8,524 nt of DNA from Actinomycetota bacterium. GTDB lineage: Bacteria > Actinomycetota > Actinomycetes > Propionibacteriales > Nocardioidaceae. Made by a program: the position numbers and the translations under genes. Shown here piece after piece: positions 1-7,933 of the stretch; within the stretch, counting starts at the first letter, position 1; every line of letters starts with the position of its first letter. Below the pieces are notes generated by a model, which saw only the letters and a program-made list of their open reading frames with translations, ran no database searches and was not told the DNA's origin. The DNA lies in contig WLIH01000076.1 of NCBI GenBank assembly GCA_009702305.1, positions 1 to 8,524 of the forward strand, written 5' to 3'.

Positions 1-153
1 GTCGGCGCTCGGATGCCAGGCACGCGACACGAGCAGGAAGCCGGCCTCGTCGGCGCGGATCGGGCGCAGCAGCCCGGGCAGCCGGAGGAGGAACGCCGCG
101 GCGGCGGCCAGCAGCACGGTCCGGCGCGCCGACCAGGTGATGGGTGGCGCCAC
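1..153 (-). CDS. GT39/ArnT-like membrane glycosyltransferase, N-terminus only
   Basis: This is the first 51 codons of a minus-strand gene that continues beyond the left edge. It starts at a GTG one base after the TGA of the YciI gene. The start is a choice: the frame is open further upstream, but this GTG fits the family's short N-terminus. The peptide has a basic start (R10, R11), a hydrophobic segment at about residues 12-30 (RTVLLAAAAAFLLRLPGLLR) and then PIRADEAGFLLVSRAWHP. A first transmembrane helix followed by a loop with an Asp-Glu pair (D35-E36) is the hallmark of GT-C glycosyltransferases such as PMT and ArnT, where the pair helps bind the lipid-phosphate sugar donor or metal. The likely role is sugar transfer from a polyprenyl-phosphate donor at the outer face of the membrane. 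Acceptor and sugar cannot be judged from this fragment. The family call is moderately sure; the stop and the rest of the gene lie outside. Confidence 0.6.
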   Translation of the reverse strand, partial: MAPPITWSARRTVLLAAAAAFLLRLPGLLRPIRADEAGFLLVSRAWHPSAD

Positions 154-154
154 C

Positions 155-457
155 TCAGTCGCGCCCGCGCAGCAGCGAGACCCGGATCTCGCGCAGCTCG
201 CCGGTGACCACCCCGCGGGCGATCGCCGGATCGGACTCCATGATCGCTCGGGCGGCCGACTCGTCGACCGCCTCGAAGACGGTGATCCCGGTGTTGACCT
301 CGCCGAGCGTCGGCCCGGCCAGCACGAGGACGCCGTCGGCGAGCAGCTGCTGCAGGTGGGCGAAGTGCTCGGCGAAGACCGACGCCTCCTGCTCGGTCAT
401 CGTGCTGGCGAAGTCCGGGCGCGGCGGGTGGAGGAGGTAGATCCAGCTGCGGCTCAC
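155..457 (-). CDS. YciI-family small protein
   Basis: A 100-residue protein with a GTG start at 457, the usual length for single-domain YciI (YCII-related, dimeric alpha-beta fold of the ferredoxin-like type). Visible family features are the N-terminal strand SRSWIYLLHPPRP, the DFASTMTEQE helix start, His31 in the AEHFAHLQQLLADG helix, the turn LVLAGPTLG, the strand GITVFEA and MESDPAIARG with Asp76. Conserved His and Asp residues in this family have been proposed as an active site, but no general reaction is established; relatives occur in chlorinated-aromatic degradation and as fusions to regulators. Only a weak purine-rich GAGAG lies upstream of the start. The gene is followed after one base by the glycosyltransferase gene, so the two are probably co-transcribed. 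Function in the cell is unknown. Confidence 0.85.
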   Translation of the reverse strand: MSRSWIYLLHPPRPDFASTMTEQEASVFAEHFAHLQQLLADGVLVLAGPTLGEVNTGITVFEAVDESAARAIMESDPAIARGVVTGELREIRVSLLRGRD

Positions 458-637
458 CGGAGAACTCTCTCAGGACCCCGCCCTGGGCGTGTCCGTCGCC
501 ACGTCGCGCGGCGACACTGTTGCACGGGCGAAACACCCACGACCCTGTCCCGCAACGCGGCGGAGGGACGGTTCGAGGGACCACCCGGAGCCGGGTCCGC
601 GTGGGCGTCCGAGAAGTGAACGATCCCGAGGAGACCC
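458..637. promoter_or_regulatory. Divergent intergenic region, YciI / ACT-GNAT genes
   Basis: This 180-bp non-coding gap lies between two divergently transcribed genes and must hold both promoters. I see no strong TANNNT -10 box on the plus strand; TTGCAC at 520-525 with GACCCT at 541-546 is a weak pair with a short 15-bp spacer. A 6-bp inverted repeat, GTCGCC at 495-500 and GGCGAC at 510-515, sits in the left half. The clear signal is the Shine-Dalgarno GAGGAG at 628-633, four bases before the ATG at 638. No small ORF with a convincing ribosome site was found. Confidence 0.4.
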
Positions 638-1537
638 ATGCTGTGGCGAGTCCGCACCTCCCTGCCGGACCGCCCGGGCGGCCTCGCGGCGCTGGCGCAG
701 CGCGTCGGTGAGGCCGGTGTCAACATCATGGGTCTGCAGATCTTCCCGGGCCTCGACGAGGTCACCGACGAGATCGTGATGCGCACGCCCGACGGGTGGA
801 GCGAGGTGGAGATCCAGGGCCTCATCGAGGGGTCGGGCTGGACCTTCATCACAGCCCAGGTGTGCACGGAGGCGGCCCTGCTCGACCAGCCGACCCGCTA
901 CGTGCAGGCCGCGCGCACCATCCTCGCGCGGCCCGCGTCGTTCCCCGAGGTGGTCGCCCAGCTCTTCGATGCCGAGTCCGAGCCGTCGACGGGCGAGGGT
1001 CCCCCGCAGGACGGCATCGAGATGACCGTGGGCGAGATCCAGGTGCAGGTGCGCCGGACGGCGCCGTTCACCGACGTCGAGCGGGCGCGGGCGGCGGCGA
1101 TGGCCGACCTCGTCAGCGACGTCCTCCAGCGCAGCAAGGAGTCGGCGGCGATCGGCACGACGAGCCCGGGCCGTCGCCTCGGCGGCGGCGCCACCCCGGA
1201 GTACGTCGTGTCGGGCGACTCGGTGTCGGCGATCCTCGAGGGCATCGTGGTGGGCCTGGCGACCGTGCAGCCGGCGACCGACGATCCCGACGTGCGCCCC
1301 GTCACACTGCGCGTCGACCCGGCCTGGCAGCGGCGCGGCATCGGCACCAGGCTGCTCGTCGACGCGTCCCGGCTGGCGCACATGATGGGCGCCGCCGAGA
1401 TCCTGCTGACCACGCGCTCGGACAACCAGGCGGTGCTGCCGATGGTGCTCGCGGCCGGCATGCGCGGACGGATCCGGATGGCGGCCGACCAGCTCACGGT
1501 GCGCGTCCCGGTGCGCGACCTCAAGCCCCTGTCCTGA
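638..1537 (+). CDS. ACT-GNAT fusion, probable amino-acid-regulated acetyltransferase
   Basis: A 299-residue protein with two domains. Residues 3 to about 75 form an ACT domain: strand WRVRTSLPDRPGGLAALAQ, then GEAGVNIMGLQIFPG, with the Asp-Arg-Pro-Gly turn typical of amino-acid-binding ACT modules. Residues about 135-295 form a GNAT acyltransferase domain, with a first helix at 145-164, the strand GIVVGLATVQ at 202-211 and motif A, LRVDPAWQRRGIGTRLL. There Q231-RRGIG-T237 is the Q/RxxGxG/A acetyl-CoA pyrophosphate loop. The linker 76-134 is acidic and low in complexity. Known actinobacterial proteins with this ACT plus GNAT layout are protein lysine acetyltransferases controlled by amino acids such as cysteine, arginine or asparagine; that this one does the same is inference. 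The ATG has a good GAGGAG site four bases upstream. It lies directly before guaB on the same strand, but guaB seems to have its own promoter. A small-molecule substrate is the alternative. Confidence 0.85.
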   Translation: MLWRVRTSLPDRPGGLAALAQRVGEAGVNIMGLQIFPGLDEVTDEIVMRTPDGWSEVEIQGLIEGSGWTFITAQVCTEAALLDQPTRYVQAARTILARPASFPEVVAQLFDAESEPSTGEGPPQDGIEMTVGEIQVQVRRTAPFTDVERARAAAMADLVSDVLQRSKESAAIGTTSPGRRLGGGATPEYVVSGDSVSAILEGIVVGLATVQPATDDPDVRPVTLRVDPAWQRRGIGTRLLVDASRLAHMMGAAEILLTTRSDNQAVLPMVLAAGMRGRIRMAADQLTVRVPVRDLKPLS

Positions 1538-1555
1538 CGCCTGCCCTGACCCCGC

Positions 1556-1574
1556 ACCGGCGGCCCGTCGCCGG

Positions 1575-1575
<1 letters not shown>
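1556..1575. repeat. Perfect 7-bp inverted repeat at the guaB promoter
   Basis: ACCGGCG at 1556-1562 and CGCCGGT at 1569-1575 are exact reverse complements around a 6-nt loop (GCCCGT). It lies 18 bases after the stop of the acetyltransferase gene, and its right arm shares its last base with the guaB -10 box. It could be an operator, or a GC-rich hairpin ending upstream transcription; no T-run follows, so a classical intrinsic terminator is not shown. Confidence 0.6.
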
Positions 1576-3089
<1,514 letters not shown>

Positions 3090-3096
3090 CAGCCAC

Positions 3097-4203
3097 ATGA
3101 GCGACATCGAGATCGGCCGCGCCAAGCGGGCCCGGCGCGCGTACTCCTTCGACGACATCGCGATCGTGCCGTCGCGGCGCACCCGCGACCCCGAGGAGGT
3201 CAGCACGCACTGGCAGATCGACGCCTACCGCTTCGACCTCCCCGTGCTCGCCGCCCCCATGGACTCGGTGATGTCACCGGAGACCGCCATCGCGTTCGGT
3301 CGCTTCGGTGGGCTCGGCGTGCTCAACCTCGAGGGACTCTGGACCCGCTACGACGACCCGACGCCGCTGCTCGAGGAGGTCTCCGGGCTCGAGGGAGCCG
3401 ACGCGACCCGTCGGATGCAGGAGATCTACGCCGAGCCGGTCAAGGCCGAGCTGATCACGGAGCGGTTGCACCAGATCCGCGCCGCCGGGGTCACGGTCGC
3501 CGGATCGCTGTCGCCGCAGCGCACCAAGGAGTTCGCCAAGGCGGTCGTCGACGCCGGCGTCGACATGTTCGTCATCCGGGGCACCACGGTCTCGGCCGAG
3601 CACGTCTCCTCGCAGGCCGAGCCGCTGAACCTCAAGGAGTTCATCTACGAGCTCGACGTGCCCGTGATCGTCGGCGGGTGCGCCACCCACCAGGCCGCGC
3701 TGCACCTGATGCGCACCGGCGCGGCCGGCGTGCTGGTCGGCTTCGGCGGAGGTGCGGCGCACACCACCCGCACCGTCCTCGGCGTCGCGGTGCCGATGGC
3801 CTCGGCCGTGGCCGACGTGGCAGCGGCGCGTCGCGACTACCTCGACGAGTCCGGCGGTCGCTACGTCCACGTCATCGCCGACGGGTCGATCGGCAAGTCC
3901 GGCGACGTCGCCAAGGCGATCGCCTGCGGTGCCGACGCCGTCATGGTCGGATCGCCCTTCGCGCGGGCGACCGACGCGCCCGGCCACGGCTTCCACTGGG
4001 GCACCGAGGCGCACCACGCCGAGCTGCCGCGCGGCCAGCGGGTGAAGTTCGAGACGGTCGGCACCCTGGAGGAGATCCTCTTCGGTCCCTCGCGCGTCGC
4101 CGACGGCACGATGAACCTCATCGGTGCCCTGCGTCGCTCGATGGCGACCACCGGCTACACCGACGTCAAGGAGTTCCAGCGGGTCGAGGTCGTCGTCGAG
4201 TGA
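3097..4203 (+). CDS. guaB3: GuaB3-family IMP dehydrogenase-related protein
   Basis: A 368-residue paralogue of IMP dehydrogenase without CBS domains. The barrel start [18 protein letters not shown] mirrors GuaB's [21 protein letters not shown] at 53-64, [10 protein letters not shown] (Asp262), [14 protein letters not shown] at 278-291 and the C-terminal [18 protein letters not shown] are typical of the actinobacterial GuaB3 group. In the loop that carries the catalytic Cys in GuaB, this protein reads [12 protein letters not shown]: the Cys position is His222. As far as I recall this loop is common to actinobacterial GuaB3, so it is not a local mutation. Without the Cys, standard IMPDH chemistry is doubtful; its role (a modulator of GuaB, or another purine reaction) is unsettled. 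It starts at an ATG 7 nt after guaB with only a weak AGGA upstream, and its TGA overlaps the GTG of rnhA by four bases. Family call is firm, activity unknown. Confidence 0.95.
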   Translation: MSDIEIGRAKRARRAYSFDDIAIVPSRRTRDPEEVSTHWQIDAYRFDLPVLAAPMDSVMSPETAIAFGRFGGLGVLNLEGLWTRYDDPTPLLEEVSGLEGADATRRMQEIYAEPVKAELITERLHQIRAAGVTVAGSLSPQRTKEFAKAVVDAGVDMFVIRGTTVSAEHVSSQAEPLNLKEFIYELDVPVIVGGCATHQAALHLMRTGAAGVLVGFGGGAAHTTRTVLGVAVPMASAVADVAAARRDYLDESGGRYVHVIADGSIGKSGDVAKAIACGADAVMVGSPFARATDAPGHGFHWGTEAHHAELPRGQRVKFETVGTLEEILFGPSRVADGTMNLIGALRRSMATTGYTDVKEFQRVEVVVE

Positions 4204-4655
4204 CCGAGCCGGTCATCATCCACACCGACGGCGCGTGCATCCCCAACCCCGGTCCGGGCGGCTGGGGGGCTCTGCTGCGCCAGGGCGGCCACGAGCTCGA
4301 GCTCTGCGGCGGCGAGGCCGGCGAGACGACCAACAACCGGATGGAGCTGACCGCCCCGATCCGCGCCCTCGACGCGCTCAAGCGACCGGTCGTCGTGCAC
4401 CTCTACACCGACAGCACCTACGTGCGCAACGGGATCATGAAGTGGGTCGCCGGCTGGTCGCGCAACGGGTGGCAGACCTCGGCCAAGCAGCCGGTCAAGA
4501 ACGTCGACCTGTGGCAGCAGCTGGTCGAGGCGACCAGTCGCCACCAGGTCGAGTGGCACTGGGTCAAGGGCCATGCCGGCGACGAGGGCAACGAGCGCGC
4601 CGACCGGCTCGCCGCCCGCGGCCTCGCCGAGGCCGTGGCCGCGGCCGCGTCGTGA
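4200..4655 (+). CDS. rnhA: Ribonuclease HI
   Basis: A 151-residue type 1 RNase H that cleaves the RNA strand of RNA-DNA hybrids, using two metal ions, to remove R-loops and primers. The fold markers are in order: [19 protein letters not shown] (Asp10), [13 protein letters not shown] (Glu49), [12 protein letters not shown] (Asp71), the basic handle [21 protein letters not shown] at about 81-101, [16 protein letters not shown] (His125, Asp135). The DEDD set and the mobile-loop His sit within one residue of the E. coli positions, so the enzyme should be active. The handle region indicates the bacterial HI form and not an archaeal-type short form. The start is the GTG at 4200, overlapping the guaB3 stop (GTGA), which makes translational coupling likely; the open frame extends upstream inside guaB3, but those residues do not resemble RNase H. 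Its own stop overlaps the next start in the same way. No C-terminal phosphatase domain is fused. Confidence 0.96.
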   Translation: MTEPVIIHTDGACIPNPGPGGWGALLRQGGHELELCGGEAGETTNNRMELTAPIRALDALKRPVVVHLYTDSTYVRNGIMKWVAGWSRNGWQTSAKQPVKNVDLWQQLVEATSRHQVEWHWVKGHAGDEGNERADRLAARGLAEAVAAAAS

Positions 4656-5467
4656 CCGCGCTCGTCGTCGCGGCCGGCCAGGCCGTTGCGATCGCAGGAG
4701 ACCTCGCGGCCAACATCGACACCGCGGCGCGGCTGACCCGGCAGGCCGCCGCTGCCGGAGCCCGGCTGTTGGTCCTGCCCGAGGCCTTCCTCACCGGCTA
4801 CGACGAGGGCGTCTTCGTCGGGCCACTGCCCACGGTGGAGGGCCTGCTCGACGGGTGGCTCGACCCGCTGCGCCTGGCCGCGGCGGCCGGAGGCGTGAGC
4901 GTCGTCGTCGGCATCGCGTTGCAGCGCGGCACGTCTCGCCGGCTGTCCCAGCTGGTCGTGACCACCGACGGTGCCGTCACCGCGCCCTACGACAAGCAGC
5001 ACCTCGACGGAGCGGAGAAGGACCTCTTCAGCACCGGCGACCACGGCACCTCGATCTGCGTCGACGGCGTCGAGCTCGGCCTCTCCATCTGCTACGACGG
5101 CTGCTTCCCCGAGCACGCCCGCGCCGCCGCGGCCGACGGTGCGATCGGCTATCTCAGCTCGGCGGCGTACTTCCCCGGCGGCGAGCACCGCCGCGACCTC
5201 TATTACGCCGCCCGCGCCGTCGAGAACGGGATGTATGTCGTGCTGTCGGCCCTCACCGGGCGCTGCGGTGCCTCGGAGTTCATCGGCGGCTCGGCCGTCT
5301 TCGACCCCGAGGGCCGTCCGCTCACGTCTGCGGTGGACGGGGAGGGTCTCGCGGTCGCCCAGATCGACGTCGCCGAGGTCACCCGCACCCGGGCTCGGCA
5401 CACCATGCTGGCCGACCACCGCGCGAGCCTCGGCCCGCGTCGGCGCCCGGGCGCCGAGACCATCTGA
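4652..5467 (+). CDS. Carbon-nitrogen hydrolase (nitrilase superfamily)
   Basis: A 271-residue, single-domain member of the nitrilase/amidase superfamily, hydrolysing non-peptide C-N bonds through a Cys thioester. The Glu-Lys-Cys triad is intact: [11 protein letters not shown] with Glu44, [14 protein letters not shown] with Lys115 (and the supporting Glu122), and [16 protein letters not shown] with Cys147. [15 protein letters not shown] and [13 protein letters not shown] are the usual C-terminal strands. No signal peptide, so cytosolic. It lacks the longer C-terminus of glutamine-dependent NAD synthetase or of apolipoprotein N-acyltransferase. The sequence alone does not separate omega-amidase, N-carbamoyl-polyamine amidase or aliphatic amidase activity. 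It starts at a GTG overlapping the rnhA TGA by four bases, with no Shine-Dalgarno site nearby, so translation depends on the upstream gene. Substrate unknown; family certain. Confidence 0.92.
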   Translation: MTALVVAAGQAVAIAGDLAANIDTAARLTRQAAAAGARLLVLPEAFLTGYDEGVFVGPLPTVEGLLDGWLDPLRLAAAAGGVSVVVGIALQRGTSRRLSQLVVTTDGAVTAPYDKQHLDGAEKDLFSTGDHGTSICVDGVELGLSICYDGCFPEHARAAAADGAIGYLSSAAYFPGGEHRRDLYYAARAVENGMYVVLSALTGRCGASEFIGGSAVFDPEGRPLTSAVDGEGLAVAQIDVAEVTRTRARHTMLADHRASLGPRRRPGAETI

Positions 5468-5488
5468 TGTGACCGTCGTTACACAGGC

Positions 5489-6955
5489 ATGCCTCGTCGC
5501 CTGCTCACCGCCGCGCTCGTCCTGCTGACCGCCGGCGGCCTGTCCGCCGGCCACGCCGGGGCGGTGCCGGCCGCCGAGGTGAGCGCGAGCGCGCGCGCCT
5601 CGACGCCGGTGCCGCTCCCCACGCTGAGCACTCCGCCCGACGGGATCCACGGTCACCCGCTGTGGGACTCCTGGCACGATCTCGCGCCCTTCGGCTACAC
5701 CGAAGAGGAGTTCCTGGTCTCCGGCACGGCGCGTGCCGACGACGGCACCACCACCGCGCCGTACACGACGCGCGTCATCGTCTTCAGGCCCGAGCGGCGC
5801 GCCGACTTCAACGGCACGGTGCTGCTCGACTGGGTGAACGTGACGGCGCAGTTCGAGAACGCGGTCGACACGCTCGAGGCACGCGAGATGCTGCTGCGCG
5901 AGGGCTTCGCGTTCGTCCACGTGAGCGCCCAGGCCGCCGGGCTGTGCTGCACGCCGTTGACGCCGCAGATCTACGACCCCGTGCGCTATGCGGCGATCGA
6001 GCATCCCGGCGACGAGTTCGCCGCCTCGATGTTCTCCCAGATCGCGCTCGCCATGCGCACGCCGGTGGTGCGCGGGGTGCGACCGATGGGGGACCTGCGG
6101 GTGCGGCGGGTGCTCGCGGCCGGCCAGTCACAGTCGGCCAGCCGGCTCTACGCCTACGTCAACGGAGCTCAGGGCGGCGCGGGGGTGATCGACGGATTCC
6201 TGATCCACGGTGGGGGCGATCTCGACTACCCGCAGGCGTTGCGGGTCCCCGTGCTCCAGCTCAACAGCGATCTCGCCGAATCCACCGGGACGCCCGACAC
6301 CGACCGACGCTACCGGCTCTGGGAAGTCGCCGGTGCGGCCCACTCCGACCTGTTCATCGGCTACCAGTCGGTGGTCGGCAACGGCGGTCGGGTCGCCGGT
6401 CTGCCGGCGATGGATCGCGCGGGCTACGACGCCAGCATCGAGGCCGCTGGCAACTACGGCCAGGTGCTCTCCCCGCTCCTGGGCACCTGCACCGTCGCCG
6501 GGGCCGCGATGCCGACTCACTATGCGGTCTCGACGGCCCTGCATCAGCTCAACCGGTGGGTCATCACGGGTCGGGCGCCTGCGGTGATGCCTCGCTTCGA
6601 GTACGACGCCGACGGGGTCACGCCCCTGCGCGACGCCGACCGCAACGTGCTGGGAGGCATCCGGCTGCCACCGATCCAGGTGCCGGTCGCGAGCTACGAG
6701 TCGACGCTGTGCCAGCTCGGCGGCATCACCGTGCCCTTCACCGACGTCGAGATCCAGAGCCGCTACCCCACCTTCGACGACTACCAGGCGCGGATGGCGC
6801 AGGCGACGGACCTCGCGGTGCGCCGGGGGTGGCTGTTGCCCGTCGACGCGGTCGACATGATGCGACGCGTCTGCTCGGCCCAGGGGCGTTACGTCACGGG
6901 CGACCAGGGCACCTGCCGGGACTACGCGCCGCCGCGCTTCGCCGTACGCCGTTAA
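5489..6955 (+). CDS. Secreted alpha/beta-hydrolase domain protein
   Basis: A 488-residue exported protein. Residues 1-25 form a Sec signal peptide: MPRR, a hydrophobic core LLTAALVLLTAGGLSAG, and a probable Ala-x-Ala type cut after HAGA. An Ala/Ser/Pro-rich spacer follows to about residue 45. The body resembles the large alpha/beta-hydrolase domain family of secreted actinobacterial proteins (PF20091-like; assigned from memory). Features include VIVFRPERRADFNGTVLLDWVN at about 96-117, a probable nucleophile elbow AGQSQSASRL with Ser214 (G-x-S-x-S in place of G-x-S-x-G), and WEVAGAAHSD with His285 as candidate catalytic His. Six Cys (153, 154, 334, 408, 462, 476) could form disulfides, as suits an exported enzyme; 153-154 are adjacent. 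An esterase or lipase-type role is likely, substrate unknown. The ATG lies 21 bases after the amidohydrolase with only AGG very close to it, so initiation is weak or coupled. Its TAA is shared with the converging gene. Confidence 0.82.
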   Translation: MPRRLLTAALVLLTAGGLSAGHAGAVPAAEVSASARASTPVPLPTLSTPPDGIHGHPLWDSWHDLAPFGYTEEEFLVSGTARADDGTTTAPYTTRVIVFRPERRADFNGTVLLDWVNVTAQFENAVDTLEAREMLLREGFAFVHVSAQAAGLCCTPLTPQIYDPVRYAAIEHPGDEFAASMFSQIALAMRTPVVRGVRPMGDLRVRRVLAAGQSQSASRLYAYVNGAQGGAGVIDGFLIHGGGDLDYPQALRVPVLQLNSDLAESTGTPDTDRRYRLWEVAGAAHSDLFIGYQSVVGNGGRVAGLPAMDRAGYDASIEAAGNYGQVLSPLLGTCTVAGAAMPTHYAVSTALHQLNRWVITGRAPAVMPRFEYDADGVTPLRDADRNVLGGIRLPPIQVPVASYESTLCQLGGITVPFTDVEIQSRYPTFDDYQARMAQATDLAVRRGWLLPVDAVDMMRRVCSAQGRYVTGDQGTCRDYAPPRFAVRR

Positions 6956-6958
6956 CGG
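6949..6958. repeat. Palindrome holding the stop codons of two convergent genes
   Basis: CCGTTAACGG is a perfect 10-bp palindrome. Its central TTAA provides the TAA stop of the plus-strand hydrolase (6953-6955) and, on the other strand, the TAA of the flavin oxidoreductase (6952-6954). A second perfect palindrome, GCCGGGCCCGGC, follows at 6963-6974 inside the last codons of the minus gene. No T-runs flank either one, so no intrinsic terminator is claimed. Confidence 0.7.
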
Positions 6959-7869
6959 GCGAGCCGGGCCCGGCCCGCGTCGAGCGCATCCAGACAGCCC
7001 GCCCACATGCCACGCACCACGTCGGCCACGGGCAGCAGCCCCTCGATCCGGGATGCCACCTGGCCGGTGTTGGCGAGGCTGGCGTCGAGGTCGCCGCCGA
7101 AGTAGAGGTCCTCGACCCGGCTCATCAGCTTGACGCCCGGGTCGTCGGCGACGACCCGGTCGGCGAGCGGGGTGCGGATCACCCGCATGGTCGGGTTGCC
7201 CGGCACGCTGACCAGGACGGTGGCGTTGTCGTCGGCCGCCACGATCGCGTCGGTGAAGTGGTGGTGCACGCCCGCCTCGTGGGTGGCCAGCATCCGGGTG
7301 CCGAGCTGCACGCCCTCGGCGCCGAGCACGAAGGCCGCCGCCATCGAGGTGGCGTCGCAGATGCCGCCGGCCGCGATCACCGGGAGGTCGAAGCGCGAGC
7401 AGACCAGGGGCAGCAGGACCATCGTCGAGGCGCCGGCCGCGTTCTTGAACCCACCCCCCTCGACGCCCTCGACCACCAGCCCGTCCACGCCGGCGGCGAC
7501 CGCCTTCTCGGCGCCGCGCAGGTTGCCGACGACGTGGAAGACGGTCAGTCCCGCGTCGTGCAGCCGCTCGGTGAAGAGCGCGGGATCGCCCGCCGACGTC
7601 GCGACGTAGCGCACCCCGGAGGCGGCGATCGTGTCGACGATCGACGGGTCGTGCTTCCAGCCGCCGATCAGCAGGTTGGCACCGACGGGTCGGTCGGTGA
7701 GGGTGCGGACCCGCGCGAGGTCGGCGCGACCGCCGTCGGAGAGGGTCTCGATGATGCCCATGCCGCCGGCCTCGGAGACCGCGGCGGCGAGCTCGGCGCG
7801 GGCGATGTAGGTCATCGGCGCCTGGATGATCGGGATCTCGATGCCGAGCAGTGACTGGACGCGGTTCAT
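6952..7869 (-). CDS. FMN-dependent oxidoreductase, nitronate monooxygenase/FabK-like
   Basis: A 305-residue TIM-barrel flavoprotein of the NAD(P)H-dependent flavin oxidoreductase group (2-nitropropane dioxygenase, FabK). Motifs in order: IPIIQAPMTYIARAELAAAVSEAGGMG at 12-38 (FMN-phosphate side of the barrel), RPVGANLLIGG at 60-70, GVDGLVVEGVEGGGFKNAAG at 127-146, LPVIAAGGICDATSMAAAFVLGAEGVQLGTRMLAT at 162-196 (FMN phosphate binding). In characterised nitronate monooxygenases and FabK the glycine-rich loop reads xGGH with a catalytic His; here it reads GGGF (Phe141), so the classical chemistry is doubtful. It may be a general acyl or quinone-type reductase. The ATG at 7869 has GAGGAG about five bases upstream; an in-frame extension to 8157 would run antisense through glpD and is rejected. 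It is a single-gene unit, divergent from glpD and convergent with the secreted hydrolase. Confidence 0.88.
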   Translation of the reverse strand: MNRVQSLLGIEIPIIQAPMTYIARAELAAAVSEAGGMGIIETLSDGGRADLARVRTLTDRPVGANLLIGGWKHDPSIVDTIAASGVRYVATSAGDPALFTERLHDAGLTVFHVVGNLRGAEKAVAAGVDGLVVEGVEGGGFKNAAGASTMVLLPLVCSRFDLPVIAAGGICDATSMAAAFVLGAEGVQLGTRMLATHEAGVHHHFTDAIVAADDNATVLVSVPGNPTMRVIRTPLADRVVADDPGVKLMSRVEDLYFGGDLDASLANTGQVASRIEGLLPVADVVRGMWAGCLDALDAGRARLAR

Positions 7870-7933
7870 GGTGCTCCTCGGCTGCGGGACGCGGGACACA
7901 CGGCCGTCACACGTGCTTTGCGAGGATAGGGCC
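7870..7933. promoter_or_regulatory. Divergent control region, flavin oxidoreductase / glpD
   Basis: This 64-bp gap serves two outward genes. On the minus strand TATCCT at 7928-7923 is a good TANNNT -10 box, giving a leader of about 45 nt for the oxidoreductase. On the plus strand the same bases read CGAGGATA: GAGGA is a Shine-Dalgarno site about seven bases before the glpD ATG, or GAGGAT could be a poor -10 for a leaderless glpD. Two palindromes, ACGGCCGT at 7900-7907 and CACGTG at 7910-7915, lie between and could bind a regulator. The two promoters almost certainly overlap. Confidence 0.45.
7884..7897. repeat. Tandem 7-bp repeat GCGGGAC x2
   Basis: GCGGGAC occurs twice head to tail without a gap (7884-7890 and 7891-7897), within the probable 5' leader of the flavin oxidoreductase. 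It may be a binding site for a dimer or a chance GC-rich duplication. Confidence 0.55.

Noticed and set aside
3678..4199. Upstream in-frame extension of rnhA into guaB3
   Set aside because: The added residues are Arg-rich out-of-frame guaB3 sequence; the GTG at 4200 gives the standard RNase HI N-terminus.
5468..5488. TGTGACCGTCGTTACACA as a possible CRP/FNR-type site before the secreted hydrolase
   Set aside because: The outer TGTG and CACA match, but the spacing between GTG and CAC is ten bases and not the usual eight, and the inner bases are not symmetric.
4418..6004. A 528-codon minus-strand frame over rnhA, the amidohydrolase and the start of the secreted hydrolase
   Set aside because: It is antisense to three genes with intact catalytic motifs and has no recognisable domain of its own.
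5662..7854. A 730-codon plus-strand frame crossing the secreted hydrolase and the flavin oxidoreductase
   Set aside because: It is Arg/Ala/Gly-rich, crosses two well-supported genes in the wrong frame or strand, and shows no domain.
7921..7933. GAGGAT as a -10 box for a leaderless glpD
   Set aside because: It lacks the first T of TANNNT and fits better as a Shine-Dalgarno site; no supporting -35 is seen. Kept only as an option in the region entry.
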